A stretch of 24,632 nt of DNA, from the NCBI GenBank assembly GCA_002633005.1, contig NMRA01000092.1, positions 299,559 to 324,190 on the forward strand, in the 5' to 3' direction. Within the stretch, counting starts at the first letter, position 1, and every line of letters starts with the position of its first letter. Positions 1 to 10,530 of this stretch are shown one piece after another. Position numbers and translations under genes: made by a program. Origin of the DNA: Phoronis australis (lineage: Eukaryota > Phoronida > Phoronidae). The notes beneath the pieces are model-generated. The model did not search any database, was not told where the DNA came from, and worked only from the letters and a program-made list of their open reading frames with translations.

Positions 1-1089
1 GCACTACTACGGAGAGTCGAAGAAACACCTGTCATGAACTTGAAACACTCGCCAAGTTTTACTTCATAAGCAGTTTGACCACTACAAGAGTAGTTTGGCG
101 ACACAAGTCATTGAAAAGCTTCTAAGGGACAAGGTTTTAAGGACCAACCAACATTGAGAAAGTAATGACATTTTGTTACATTTTCGAAACCTTTGTCTCG
201 TGCCAGAAATGCAAAACGATCTCGAAACAGCAAGCATGGGAGCTTTATGTTGATGGAACTCTCGGAAATCCACGGTAGGCCTACACACAAGTGTTACCAA
301 CTATTTACAGCGGCAGTAAATATTTATCCGTCGAAAACAAACATTGCTATGAATCACTTAACGCCACTATAAAATTTGTCTCAGCCGTTTCCTTACTCAG
401 ATACGTGATTTTTGGGTTTGCAAAGAACTGACAGCTCGTTATCCCTCGAAACAATGCCAACTTAATGTAGAGTTGGACCAATAGCAATAACGAAGTGCCA
501 CTTATTTTCAAGCCCAAAAATAATGCCTATTTTAATTGAGAAGCAATTCTAGACTAATTTCATAACGGTAAGTAGTTGGTTTATAGCCGCTTTAAATGGT
601 TCAGTCTCAGTTGGCGAAGTAATAAGTGACCAGGGTACTTAAAAAGACCTCTTTCGGCGAAGGTGTTTCCGATTCCAGGCAGTCTCTGCCACGGAGTTCG
701 CTATAGAATGATTCTTAGCTAACATTGAGCAAGCTAATTTAATTATATCTATAATTGTAATAATACTTATTTTAAAATGTGAATTCATATTATGACTAAA
801 GAGTTCACAAATTGATGTCAACGTTTAGTTTTAATTATTCACTTGAGCTTTCATTTCTGATAAAAGATTACTATTAAGCAAACAGTTTAGCGTGGACAGG
901 TTTATTAGTAGAAAAGACATTTTTTGGATTCCTATACCTAACATGATTATGTCTTATATAAGAAACAAGGAAATTCAACTTCGTGTGACAATCATTTTTA
1001 AGCTTGGCCATTAACAAGGCTCCCGAAAATATGTAATTTGCCGAAAATGTTTAATTAACCAGTCATGGTTAAATTTGGTAGGACAAAAG
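1..1089. other. No gene recognised
   Basis: AT-rich sequence with only short ORFs on both strands, none showing a recognisable domain, internal repeat or convincing splice context. I see no transposon ends or RNA gene here. It is probably intergenic or intronic DNA. Confidence 0.5.
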
Positions 1090-1335
1090 GCTTGAATAAT
1101 ATTTGCCAAGCTTGAATAATATTGGCCAAGTTTGAATAATATTGACCAAGCTTGAATAACATTGGCCCGGTGTGAATAATGTTGACCAAGCTTGATTAAT
1201 ATTGGCACAGTTTGAATAATATTAACCAAGCTTGAATAATATTGACCAAGTTGGATTGATATTGGCCAAGCTTGAATAATATTGGCTAAGCTTAAATAAT
1301 ATTGGCCAAGCTTGAATACTATTGGTCAGCTTGAA
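1090..1335. repeat. 20-bp tandem repeat (minisatellite), about 12 units
   Basis: A head-to-tail array with a nearly exact 20-bp period, consensus close to GCTTGAATAATATTGGCCAA. Units start at about 1090, 1110, 1130 and so on to 1310, with base substitutions (for example TTTGAATAAT, GTGTGAATAAT) but essentially no length change. Neighbouring units often join through AAGCTT. The period is not a multiple of three, so the minus-strand ORF across it (1011-1229) is a by-product of the repeat and not a repeat protein. Confidence 0.93.
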
Positions 1336-1808
1336 CACGAACATGTACTTTCCAGCTTGGATCAGTGTCGAATTCAGTGTAGGACCAGTTATTTTTCGCA
1401 GGATGCTTGAAGAGGTGTGCGAATGCTAGCTTTGTACATCTGTATCAAGCAGTGTGTTTTTCGTACGTCCCTGTCGAATTGCATTGTTGACCTCTTCGCA
1501 AATGTTTAGATAATAATCTTTTTAAAATGGAACTTGCACGCTAATTCCTTATCTCAATGACTGCTTGGTCAAATTTGGTGGAAACACAACATATAGCGAC
1601 GATGTGAATATGAAGTCGGTTGAAAATTGCCAAATAATTTTAAGAACGAATTTTGTGTCAAAAGAGATCCGCCGTAAATCACTCATTCACCGAATCCAGT
1701 TGGGAAATAACACTGCATGATGCAGGTTATGTGAGCCCCCAAGTTACGTCATCAGTGCACCTATTTGCAGAATTTTTTGGTTTTCACATTTACAAGTTGT
1801 CAAAGAAT
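1336..1808. other. Non-coding spacer before the duplication
   Basis: No recognisable gene or element. The short plus-strand ORF 1653-1871 runs across the edge of the 1.7-kb duplication (1809) and resembles ORF 8633-8887 only over the duplicated part, so it is not supported as coding. Confidence 0.4.
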
Positions 1809-3488
1809 ACAACTGCACTTTGTTTAGCGTATGTTCAATTAGAATTGTCTTTTAGTCCATGCTATACATAAGGAGTTAGGAGCAAGGAGTTTACTATAGT
1901 ACTGCGATCCTTATTCACATTGTTCAGGTTTATACCGTAGTACAGAAGTGTCAAGTGGGGGTGGGCTTTTGTTATTTTTCCTCACGGTCAAAAGCTCAAC
2001 TTGTTAGCAGTTACGTCAGTACTTATGTTACGAAAACTTTTTTCGTTGAAATTTTAAGGTTAAAATCAACAAATAGCAGGAATTCAATTCCTTTTGGGCG
2101 AGATCATTGAGATATAGTGTACTTCGCAGGAGCAATTTCATTACTGAAAAAGACCGTAGACGTTGACAAACAATTTTGTCTTTTTTGTAATGTTCATGTG
2201 CGAGGTCATGAAAAAAACTTCGTAACACAAAGCAACAGAAAGAAGACCTCTGCCGGTTGCATGTAACAGTCCTAAATATGGACCCTATTGCGTATTTGCG
2301 AGCTTGTGAAAACACTGGTTGTCCTATCTTATGCTGTTTGAGTATCAATACTATGCCAATTTTTGGCTTTGATCGAGAGGGCATACATTGAAATCTCAAT
2401 ATTAACGAAAATAAGTAGGGACCTTTTCATGCAAAACCCCCAAATTAAGTACCATGTCCCTAAATATTTTGATTGAATTAAGGGCTCAGTTTTTAGTTTT
2501 ATTATTAGAAAATGCCATTAGTCAAAGAAGAACTCATAATAAAGATGAAACTATAGAAAACTATTATACATGTGCCTAAAGAACGAAACCAATACAAAAA
2601 AGTTTTAGGGAACTTAATTGAGTACCTATTTGGAACTGTTTCATGCAACCGGCCACTGGACGCTTTTACTATGCAGTAAATAGACGAGTTTCACCACACC
2701 GCTCAAGAGCGTAAAGCGTTACCATCACAATTTGTTTAGTTTTTGATGTTTCAGTTCGCTAATGAAATGAACATCATCAACCTAAAAAATCATATATTCA
2801 GCTAAATAAACGAGAATTTTGAAATTTTAAAGAAAAATTGGTTATTTCCAAGTTTGTCACCAAATTACGTAGTAATAGTTGCATAAATCGATAACGAAAT
2901 GATTACTTAGAAAACTGTAACTATAGCTTTTTTAAGTTTTCGTTTTGAACATTTACATCAAATGAAATTTTGCCATGGTATTGATTGCAGTGTTTTCCTA
3001 CCAAAGTATCTCTGACTTTTTGCCAAATTTTACAAAAGACATGGTCACATGACCCAATTAAGCACATAGTTTCAAAAAGCCAAAAACCGAATTCTATAGG
3101 CTTTCCACTTGAATCTATAGATTTCAGGGTATTTGTCCAACACAGACCCGTCGATCAGGTCCCATTTTTCTTCAAATGTCAACTTTTACTAAAGAAGTGA
3201 ATTTATGGACGCTTTAACAGCTCTCAATCAAATTACTCTTGAGACACAGGTAACAGTCTGCTAGTGACACGTTTAATTTGTGACGTACAATGATTAATGA
3301 CGTATACTATTCGCAGTTAGTTTAAAGATGGTTTTTCAAGTGTCAAAGATGCTTGGAAAGGTTTGGCAAATATTTTGTGAGAATTTCTTGCTGTTTATTA
3401 CTTGTATTTGGTACAATGTTAAGAAAATCGGAGTTGCATTTAACGACTTCATTTGTTGTTCGCTTCACCGGTTCGTCGTGGGAGATGG
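1809..3488. repeat. Long direct duplication, copy A
   Basis: This stretch matches 8825-10691 in the same orientation. Block 1 (1809-2869 against 8825-9906) differs by roughly 3 percent substitutions plus short indels. Block 2 (2945-3488 against 10148-10691) is 544 bp in both copies, with about ten substitutions and no indel. Between the blocks copy A has 75 bp and copy B has 241 bp including an N, and the two are unrelated. Copy A stops abruptly at the N at 3489, whereas copy B continues into a full ORF. It could be a tandem duplication, a dispersed repeat, or two haplotypes placed one after another by the assembler. Confidence 0.93.
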
Positions 3489-3504
3489 NAAAAGACATGA
3501 TTAA
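3328..3504 (+). pseudogene. Truncated 5' copy of the 486-residue ORF
   Basis: The ATG at 3328 opens a frame identical to the first 54 codons of the intact ORF at 10531, apart from codon 2 (Val here, Ile there). At codon 54 the sequence meets the N at 3489. Beyond it the sequence is unrelated, and the frame ends at TAA 3502-3504 after four more codons. What remains is the hydrophobic N-terminal segment and its upstream region, including both TGACGTA motifs. The break coincides with an assembly join, so it may be an unfinished allele or contig end and not a true pseudogene. Confidence 0.7.
3489..3489. other. Single N, probable assembly join
   Basis: The N falls exactly where similarity between the two duplicate copies stops (3488 against 10691), which is expected if two contigs were joined here. 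Sequence on the two sides should not be assumed adjacent in the genome. Confidence 0.7.
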
Positions 3505-6500
3505 AAGACACGTTATTTCAAAACACACTTGTTCATTCCCAAGTGGAAATAAAAAGACGCAGTAGTATCACCACAGAGCAAAAATAGGAACAAGTGGGAC
3601 TCGGGAGGTGTGAAATACTGCAAAGAATGACAAATGAAGGGGGTAACAGGAAAGTCACGCAAACAAAAGTAGCGTGCGGCACGACCCTGTTTGCAGCTCA
3701 TTCAAAACCGATTTCTCTAATGTAAGTAAAAGGGACTCCAATACTTTCAATCGCAGAACATCGTGCTCAACGTATCGAATGGACGTGTTTTACACAATTT
3801 CTTGACGGGTGACTTTAAGTTCATGACACTGTAGAAAATGATCTTGGATGGAGCCATTTTGAAGATGCATAGATAACCGATGGGAAGACACCAAACTGTT
3901 TGACCAATGTAACATTATAGGACAATCAACCGAGGACATTGGTTCATAGGGCGTACAGACTCATAAACAACACTACATCGGGACTTTCGCTTTAGAAATA
4001 TTATTTTTCATGACGAAGTTGGAGGACTTCCTATTCCGATAATAAATAACGACACCGAGGTCATCATCGGGATTACAAACTTTAACATTATTCCTAATGA
4101 TTTTCTTAATGGCGAGTTCGTCCTGGAGGTAATTATTGGGCATAACATTTTTGTAAAATACCTTTTTGATCAAACCGGTCCGACGTGCACTGGATTCACA
4201 ATTAGTTTCGGACATGAATCGACTAATATATGACGATCTACAAAAGCATTGGTGTAGCCATCATTCACAAGGGTTTGTCTTATACGAACTATGTTCCGAG
4301 GATACGAACGGAACGGAATAAAGATTGTTGACGACAAGTGTTGTGTATTCAACCAATAATGCATTTACGAGTAACGTTCCGATGCCAATATGCATTGAAA
4401 ACATAGACGCCGCAAAACCCGAAGTAGACCAATACAAGCTTGGGAAAAAACACCAAAATATAAGCTGAGAACAAGTAGTTACGTTTATTTTTTTCTTTTC
4501 AAAAACCACTTACATGTCCATTGAACAAAATATTATCTGTTTCGTAGGGCCTACTCCAGAACACCAGTCACTCACCACCAACAACAAAATATCATTTTTA
4601 CCTGTCACGTAATAATCTTATTGCACTGCCGCGGCGTACCCGGAGATCTATAAAGTGGACCGCATTACCATTTTAAAATTTCTCCAAGCATGATGGTACA
4701 GGCCCAGAGTTGTCACGTGAACCGGCTGTGAAGCGCTGCTCCTAAAACTGAGCATGTGCACGCTGGTGTCATTTTAAATGTTATCAGTGTCTTTCATTTC
4801 TTATCATGAAAAATTTTCGGGAGATAATTTCCAGATTCCTCCATTTTGACAGAATTCCAAGATTGGTCCAAGTTAAGTACCCAAAAAGGAATCTGAATAC
4901 CAATGGAAATTTCCAAGTTTTTGTTGGCGAGTGTCGACCCGGCAAACACAACAGGTCTGGGTCTGTTGATGCTGATTCGGAAGTGATGCTAGATCGCACA
5001 ACCACCTAACCATGTGTGGCGGGTAACACAACAGTTGGTCACGTGGTAATTGATATAATTTTAAGGAGACTACACTGTCTGTTTTCACTTCAAAAATCGA
5101 CTAATTATTTAATAATTTTTTGAGGTTTGATATCCGTCTGAAGGTGACATGTAAAATGAAATAAAAAATATGTCGGAAAATAAGAATATTGAAGTCAATG
5201 ATAATCTTTAAAGATCTCTAAAATACTGAAATACTGAAATGACATGCAGCAGCAGAGGCTGGACGTTCTGCAGCCAACGCTGACGCTCAGACAGTGATGA
5301 CACAGATTAAAATGGGAACATAAAAATGCAGATATAACTTGACATGAAAATCGTACAAGAAAAATATCACCAACAACTCAAAAATAGGTCTTGAACTTCA
5401 TTGTATAAGGAACGGAATGAATTAAACAAGGGAATATCAACCAAATAAGCAAAATAAATAATAAACGATCATGTCTAAACATGCAATGACTACAACATTT
5501 TCACACACAGTATGTAAACAAAATTACAGTAAACAACAACAATAAACGATAAGCTATAAAATCAATGAGAGGTCAGTATAAATGCCGTGGCTCACCATGA
5601 TAGTGTACCACAGTTCTTCAAAGCTTTATGCTGACATATCACCTTAAAACGAACCCACTTTATAATGTTGATTGTTTAGAACATTCCATTCAACAAATCT
5701 CATTTTAAATTAGACACAATACCCTTTCTACACTTCCTTTTTCAACAAACACGGAAACAATGTTCACATGGTTGCAATATCACCTGTAAAGCTTTGTCCA
5801 TACACTCCGATTTTGAATAAGATTGTCCTATATGACATTTGAACCACAATCTACACACCCCAATTGCCGTGCACTACTTTTGAATCACTGTCTACACACT
5901 CCGAATGTCGAGTCAAAACACTAGCAACAAATTTCGATTAGTCATTCAACATCCCGGCCAACCCGCGATCGAGAACGCCCGGAAGGCGATCGAGAACGAG
6001 ACCTTGCACCAAAAGTGGCAGACGACAGTGACGTACCCTGTGAATTAAAATGTCATTTTCATTTTCTGCTTAAAAAGAAGCCACTTTGGTCCAAACGCTA
6101 CACACAGAAAAGCGTCAGAGTGTACTAACCTTTGTTGTGGATCTGAAATAATACTTGGCTTTTGCTTATTTTTTAAAATAACGAGCTCAGAAAGCAATGG
6201 CTTTCGGTAAAATGCCTTGCGCCTCGTAAAATCGACATTTTTTACTTGTTATTAGCAATTCCAGAGACGTGTGACATTTATAGTTTAATTGTCCCTGGTG
6301 ACACCTTTGTTAGTTATGATTTGTGAAAAAAATGAAATATTTACCAATACAAGCAGGTCTTTGTGTGAGACGGCGATCTGGAACGATGTCGTTAATTCTC
6401 TATAGCGATCTTGAAAGCACATTTTTTTCTCTGCATTGGCCTGAATAGTCGTTAAAGTTAAGGTATTATGTCAATACTTTTAGAATATTACAGAGCCTGT

Positions 6501-6856
6501 ATTAGTTAATGGGTTTACTATTAATTACATTTCATCTTTTTTTCATTATTTCTAAGTGAGATTTAGCCTAAGAAACATAACTGAATGTGTTTGATTTCTT
6601 TCAGTTGAACTGTAGCCACACGACGATTCATTCAGGGTGTTAACGTCCACGCCTTCAAAAAAGAGTATTACAACTTCTGCATGTCACAACGGAGTGTATG
6701 TATGTGTGTTGTGGAGCCTCGTTCAGGAACTAAGAAATCGACTTAATATGACCACATGGCAATAAAATACAGTGACAGTACAAAAAGGCAAGACCTTTAC
6801 CAGCCCTGTGATTGACGCGTTGCATTCGTCAAGAGTTTTTTTACCAATATAGTTAA
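3505..6856. other. No gene recognised
   Basis: About 3.3 kb with only short, unrelated ORFs on both strands (for example 3973-4215 minus, 4806-5009 plus). None has a recognisable domain, and several overlap one another on opposite strands. A short direct repeat built on GCGATCGAGAACG occurs at about 5966-5999. No transposon ends, tRNA-like boxes or convincing exon were seen. Confidence 0.4.
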
Positions 6857-7053
6857 ACACAGCATGAAGCATCGTGTTCAGATACCAAGTCAAGTCAGTG
6901 TCCTATCTGTGATCAATGTTTCACGGAAAGAGTGAGCCTGATGCGACACTGTGTCACAGCACGATGACACTCTTTTTTTGTAGTGAATGTGGCATGTCAT
7001 GCAAACAGTATGCCTCCTTCTACAGGCATAGCAAGAAAAACCATCATGAATGA
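6857..7053 (+). pseudogene. Broken pair of C2H2 zinc fingers
   Basis: Two C2H2 zinc-finger signatures lie side by side in different frames. In the frame open from 6857 to 6964, Cys codons at 6899 and 6908 are followed by twelve residues and His at 6947. The second His is not in place, and the frame ends at TGA 6965-6967. In another frame, Cys codons at 6979 and 6988, twelve residues, His at 7027, four residues and His at 7042 form a complete Cx2Cx12Hx4H finger, closed by TGA at 7051-7053. A run of seven T at 6973-6979 lies between them and is a likely indel site. In families with this domain, tandem fingers bind DNA. Here the reading frame is interrupted, so I read it as a decayed gene or retrocopy fragment. 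Sequencing error or an exon with unusual boundaries remains possible. Confidence 0.7.
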
Positions 7054-8824
7054 AATCATTAAGTCCGGTGGCGAAGGTTGTTAAGTAACTTATTCAGATT
7101 TAGAGAGTCTGTGGTTGGTAGTTGTCTGATGTGATAGTATTTTGACGTTTTGTTTTGAACCTTTTTTCCTCAAGTTTATTTCTATATCTGTGCTATTTCA
7201 AAAGGATCTTTAACAGAACCGGTACATTTTTGTAGTGTTTAGGTAGATTTAAATGGCCATACTACTGAAGTATCATTGGGCAATACTTACATACAATTGT
7301 TCCGACCAATTAGTATTTTAAAAGAAAATATATATCTATGATTATTGTAGAAATTGCTTTCATGTTGTTGTTGATTTCCTGTGGGAGACTATTATACTGT
7401 CAGTCAGTCCTAAATACATTGTCTATGATTCAGTGATAGTTTAGTTTAATACATTACAAAAGTAAATGTTCAATTAATTTGTTATGTTGATTTCCCTAAA
7501 GCAATAAATTTATATATTTTTGTCAGACCAATTTTGAAGTATGTGTAATAAAAGATTAATATTATAATAGAGATTCTATAATATTGTTGATTTCCTGTGT
7601 AAATCACTACAGTTTGTAGTTCAAGTGACGTTAATGACAACATGTTGACTTCGTTTTGAGAAAATCACAATATAGTATGTGTCTTATAACTGTCTCAATC
7701 TTTTTCAATGTTGCATTAAACTGGAGATCATGAACTGATGATGCAGGTAAACTTAGGACAAAGACTACAAAACAGAAGAGTCAAACACAACGTACATTCA
7801 AGCCACACGGGTGCCACAAGTCAATCTGTTCATCTCTGTATCGATGTTATCATTGAAATATCAAGTAAAATCCCACCCGTTTTATGAGCACACCAGTTTA
7901 CACAACTTCTGGCCAATTTTTAGATCCCAGACGTTTATGAGTGGGAATCTTTGAATCATCTCGTGAAGTATTGCCGCACTCCCTTCTCTCCCCATGGGCA
8001 AGCCCATCATTATTCTTTGACTTCACTGGGTATTTGTTTTTTTTCCTTTTGCTGTCAAAATTTTACAAGAAGATTCTACACTCGCTTTCATCTTGGTGCC
8101 GCAACAATTTGTTTATACCTGACTGACACGCCACATAAAACAACTCCTGGGTGAGTCTTCAGTTTAGAAACCCTTGTTCTCAGTGATTTCGTCTAAAAGT
8201 AGATGCCTGTACTTTTGAAAACCCTGGTAGGGTGTACCTTCACGTCGTGGGTAATATGTTCGTTGAAGCTCGCCTCACAATAACAGTGAACTTGTTTCCT
8301 GAAATGAAAATAAATTCGTTTGTGAAAGATCCACATTCTCAAAATTAGAGCCCCCGCCCAGGTTGAGTGCGGACATTACAGTATGAGATGAGTAGGTTTT
8401 ATAAAATGGCTGCGATGATAAGTTGCTAAGGCAACATCGTCACCTGAAGCTTCTCTTCGTAAAAGATTTTAAAATGAGAGGCTCGAAGATCACTAGATGG
8501 CGCTAGTATAACAATAGCTCACCTGGATGTTTGCATCCATCCACAGTTCACATGCAACATGGGACGAACGCTCAAGAGCTTTGTGTTCTTACATTATTCC
8601 GATAGTAGAACGGAGTGGCCTAGCTTTATCTTGTGATTATGGGCCACAAGTTTTTTGGTTGTTACAAGTATGTTCTTTATGTTGTCTTCAGGCCACTTTT
8701 TGAAAAGATTAAAGAATTAACCGTTAAATATTTTAATTTTTTGGCAGCATTTCTCAAGAGGTCGCAAGTGTTCACAGTACTGCGGAAAAGAGTACACCGA
8801 TTGTCATTTTTAATGTTGGTGAAA
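7054..8824. other. No gene recognised; AT-rich spacer
   Basis: No supported coding region. A short direct repeat (TGTTGATTTCCTGTG) occurs near 7369 and 7585, with a weaker form near 7488. The overlapping ORFs at 7941-8126 and 7951-8154 share no domain features and are not called. One CTCF-like box lies at 8490-8503. Confidence 0.4.
8490..8503 (+). promoter_or_regulatory. CTCF-like box, isolated
   Basis: TCACTAGATGGCGC differs at one position from the CTCF core consensus CCASYAGRKGGCRS and contains AGATGGCGC, the form reported for insect CTCF. It is the same kind of box that is repeated in the 15.5-17.2-kb array, here outside it. Sequence match only; binding is inferred. Confidence 0.3.
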
Positions 8825-9906
8825 ACAACTGCACTTTGTTTAGCGTATGTTCAATTAGCATTGTCTTTTAGTCCATGCTATACATAAGCATAGTTAGGAG
8901 CAAGGATTTTGCTATAGTACTGCGATCCATACTCACACGGTTCAGGGTTATACCGTAGTACCGAAGTGCCAAGTGGGGGTTTGCTTTTGTTATTTTTTCC
9001 TCTCGTTATTTTTGTATGCTCAGACCAACAGCTCAACTTGTTAGCAGTTACGTCAATACTTATGTTATGAATGCTTTTTTCGTTGAAATTTTAAGTTTAA
9101 AATCAATAAATAGCAGGAGTTCAATTCCTTTTGGGTGAGATCATTGAGGTATAGTGTACTTCGCAGGAGCAATTTCATTACTGAAAAAGACCGTAGACGT
9201 TGACAACCAATTTTGTCTTTTTTTGTAATGTTCATGTGCGAGGTCATGAAAAAAACTTCGTAACACAAAGCAACAGAAAGAAGACCTCTGCCGGTTGCAT
9301 GTAACAGTCCTAAATAGGGACCCTACTGCGTATTTGCGAGCTTGTGAAAACACTGGTTGTCCTATCTTATGCTGTTTGAGTATCAATACTATGCCAATTT
9401 TTGGCTTTGATCGAGAGGGCATACATTGAAATCTCAATATTTATGAAAATAAGTAGGAATCTTTTCATGCAAAATCCCCAAATTAAGGACTATGTCCCTA
9501 AATATTTTGATTGAATTAAGGGCTCAGTTTTTAGTTTTATAGTAGAAAATGCCATATGTCAAAGAAGAACTCATAATAAAGATGAAACTATAGAAAACTA
9601 TCATACATGTGCCTAAAGAACGAAAATAATACAAAAAAGATTTAGGGAACTTAGATGAGTACCTATTTGGAACTGTTTCATGCAACCGGCCACTGGACGC
9701 TTTTACTATGCAGTAAATAGATGAGTTTCATCACACCGCTCAAGAGCGTAAAGCGTTCCCATGACAATTTGTTTAGTTTTTGATGTTTCAGTTCGCTAAT
9801 GAAATGAACATCATCAACCTAAATAATCATATATTCAGCTAAATAAACGAGAATTTTAAAATTTTAAAGAAAAATTGGTTATTTCCAAGTTTGTCACTAA
9901 ATTACG

Positions 9907-10146
9907 CCATGAGTGGAAGACGTTTGATTGGCTTCTTCTGTTTGGGGATTTGGAAACAAACATGGGTGCAAGTGATGACCACTGCCTGTTTGTGGCAACG
10001 TTTTTTCACTAATATTTTAGACATTGTGGATTATAAACACTAAAAATTAATTATTTTAATTCTTAAAACGGTCAAAATCAGTTAACTAAAATGGAAGAAA
10101 GGAGAAATAACGCGCTTTACGACTTATGTTCTTTTGTTGATATGTC
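9907..10146. other. Copy-B-specific 240-bp segment
   Basis: This sequence replaces the 75 bp at 2870-2944 of copy A. It has no recognisable coding or transposon features and ends at the N. It may be contig-end sequence that does not truly adjoin 10148. Confidence 0.5.
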
Positions 10147-10147
10147 N
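10147..10147. other. Single N, probable assembly join
   Basis: The base after this N is the first base at which the duplicate copies align again (10148 with 2945). Together with the N at 3489 it brackets a contig of about 6.66 kb whose placement is uncertain. Confidence 0.7.
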
Positions 10148-10483
10148 TTGAACATTTACATCAAATGAAATTTTGCCATGGTGTTGATTGCAGTGTTTTC
10201 CTACCAATGTATCTCTGACTTTTTGCCAAATTTTACAAAAGACATGGTCACATGACCCAATTAAGCACATAGTTTCAAAAAGCCAAAAACCGAATTCTAC
10301 AGGCTTTCCACTTGAATCTATAGATTTCAGGGTATTTGTCCAACACAGACCCGTCGATAAGGTCTTATTTTTCTTCAAATATCAATTTTTACTAAAGAAG
10401 TGAATTTATGGACGCTTTAACAGCTCTCAATCAAATTACTCTTGAGACACAGGTAACAGTCTGCTAGTGACACGTTTAATTTG

Positions 10484-10507
10484 TGACGTACAATGATTAA
10501 TGACGTA
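10484..10507 (+). promoter_or_regulatory. Paired TGACGTA (CRE half-site-like) motifs
   Basis: TGACGTA occurs at 10484-10490 and again at 10501-10507, 17 bp apart and 24-47 bp before the ATG at 10531. Both are preserved in copy A. TGACG(T) is the half-site bound by CREB/ATF-type bZIP factors. That these act as a promoter element for the ORF is inference from position alone. Confidence 0.3.
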
Positions 10508-10530
10508 TACTATTCGCAGTTAGTTTAAAA

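Noticed and set aside
2028-2399. Minus-strand 123-residue ORF with a counterpart at 9141-9437
   Set aside because: An extra T near 9220 shifts the frame in the other copy, and differences fall at all codon positions. The similarity comes from the DNA duplication and not from a conserved protein.
3973-5088. Cluster of short ORFs on both strands
   Set aside because: Mutually overlapping, low-information translations without motifs, splice context or repeat in the other copy.
10188-10403. 71-residue ORF present in both duplicate copies (2985-3200 and here)
   Set aside because: Of the roughly eight differences in it, at least six change the amino acid. It looks like unconstrained upstream DNA.
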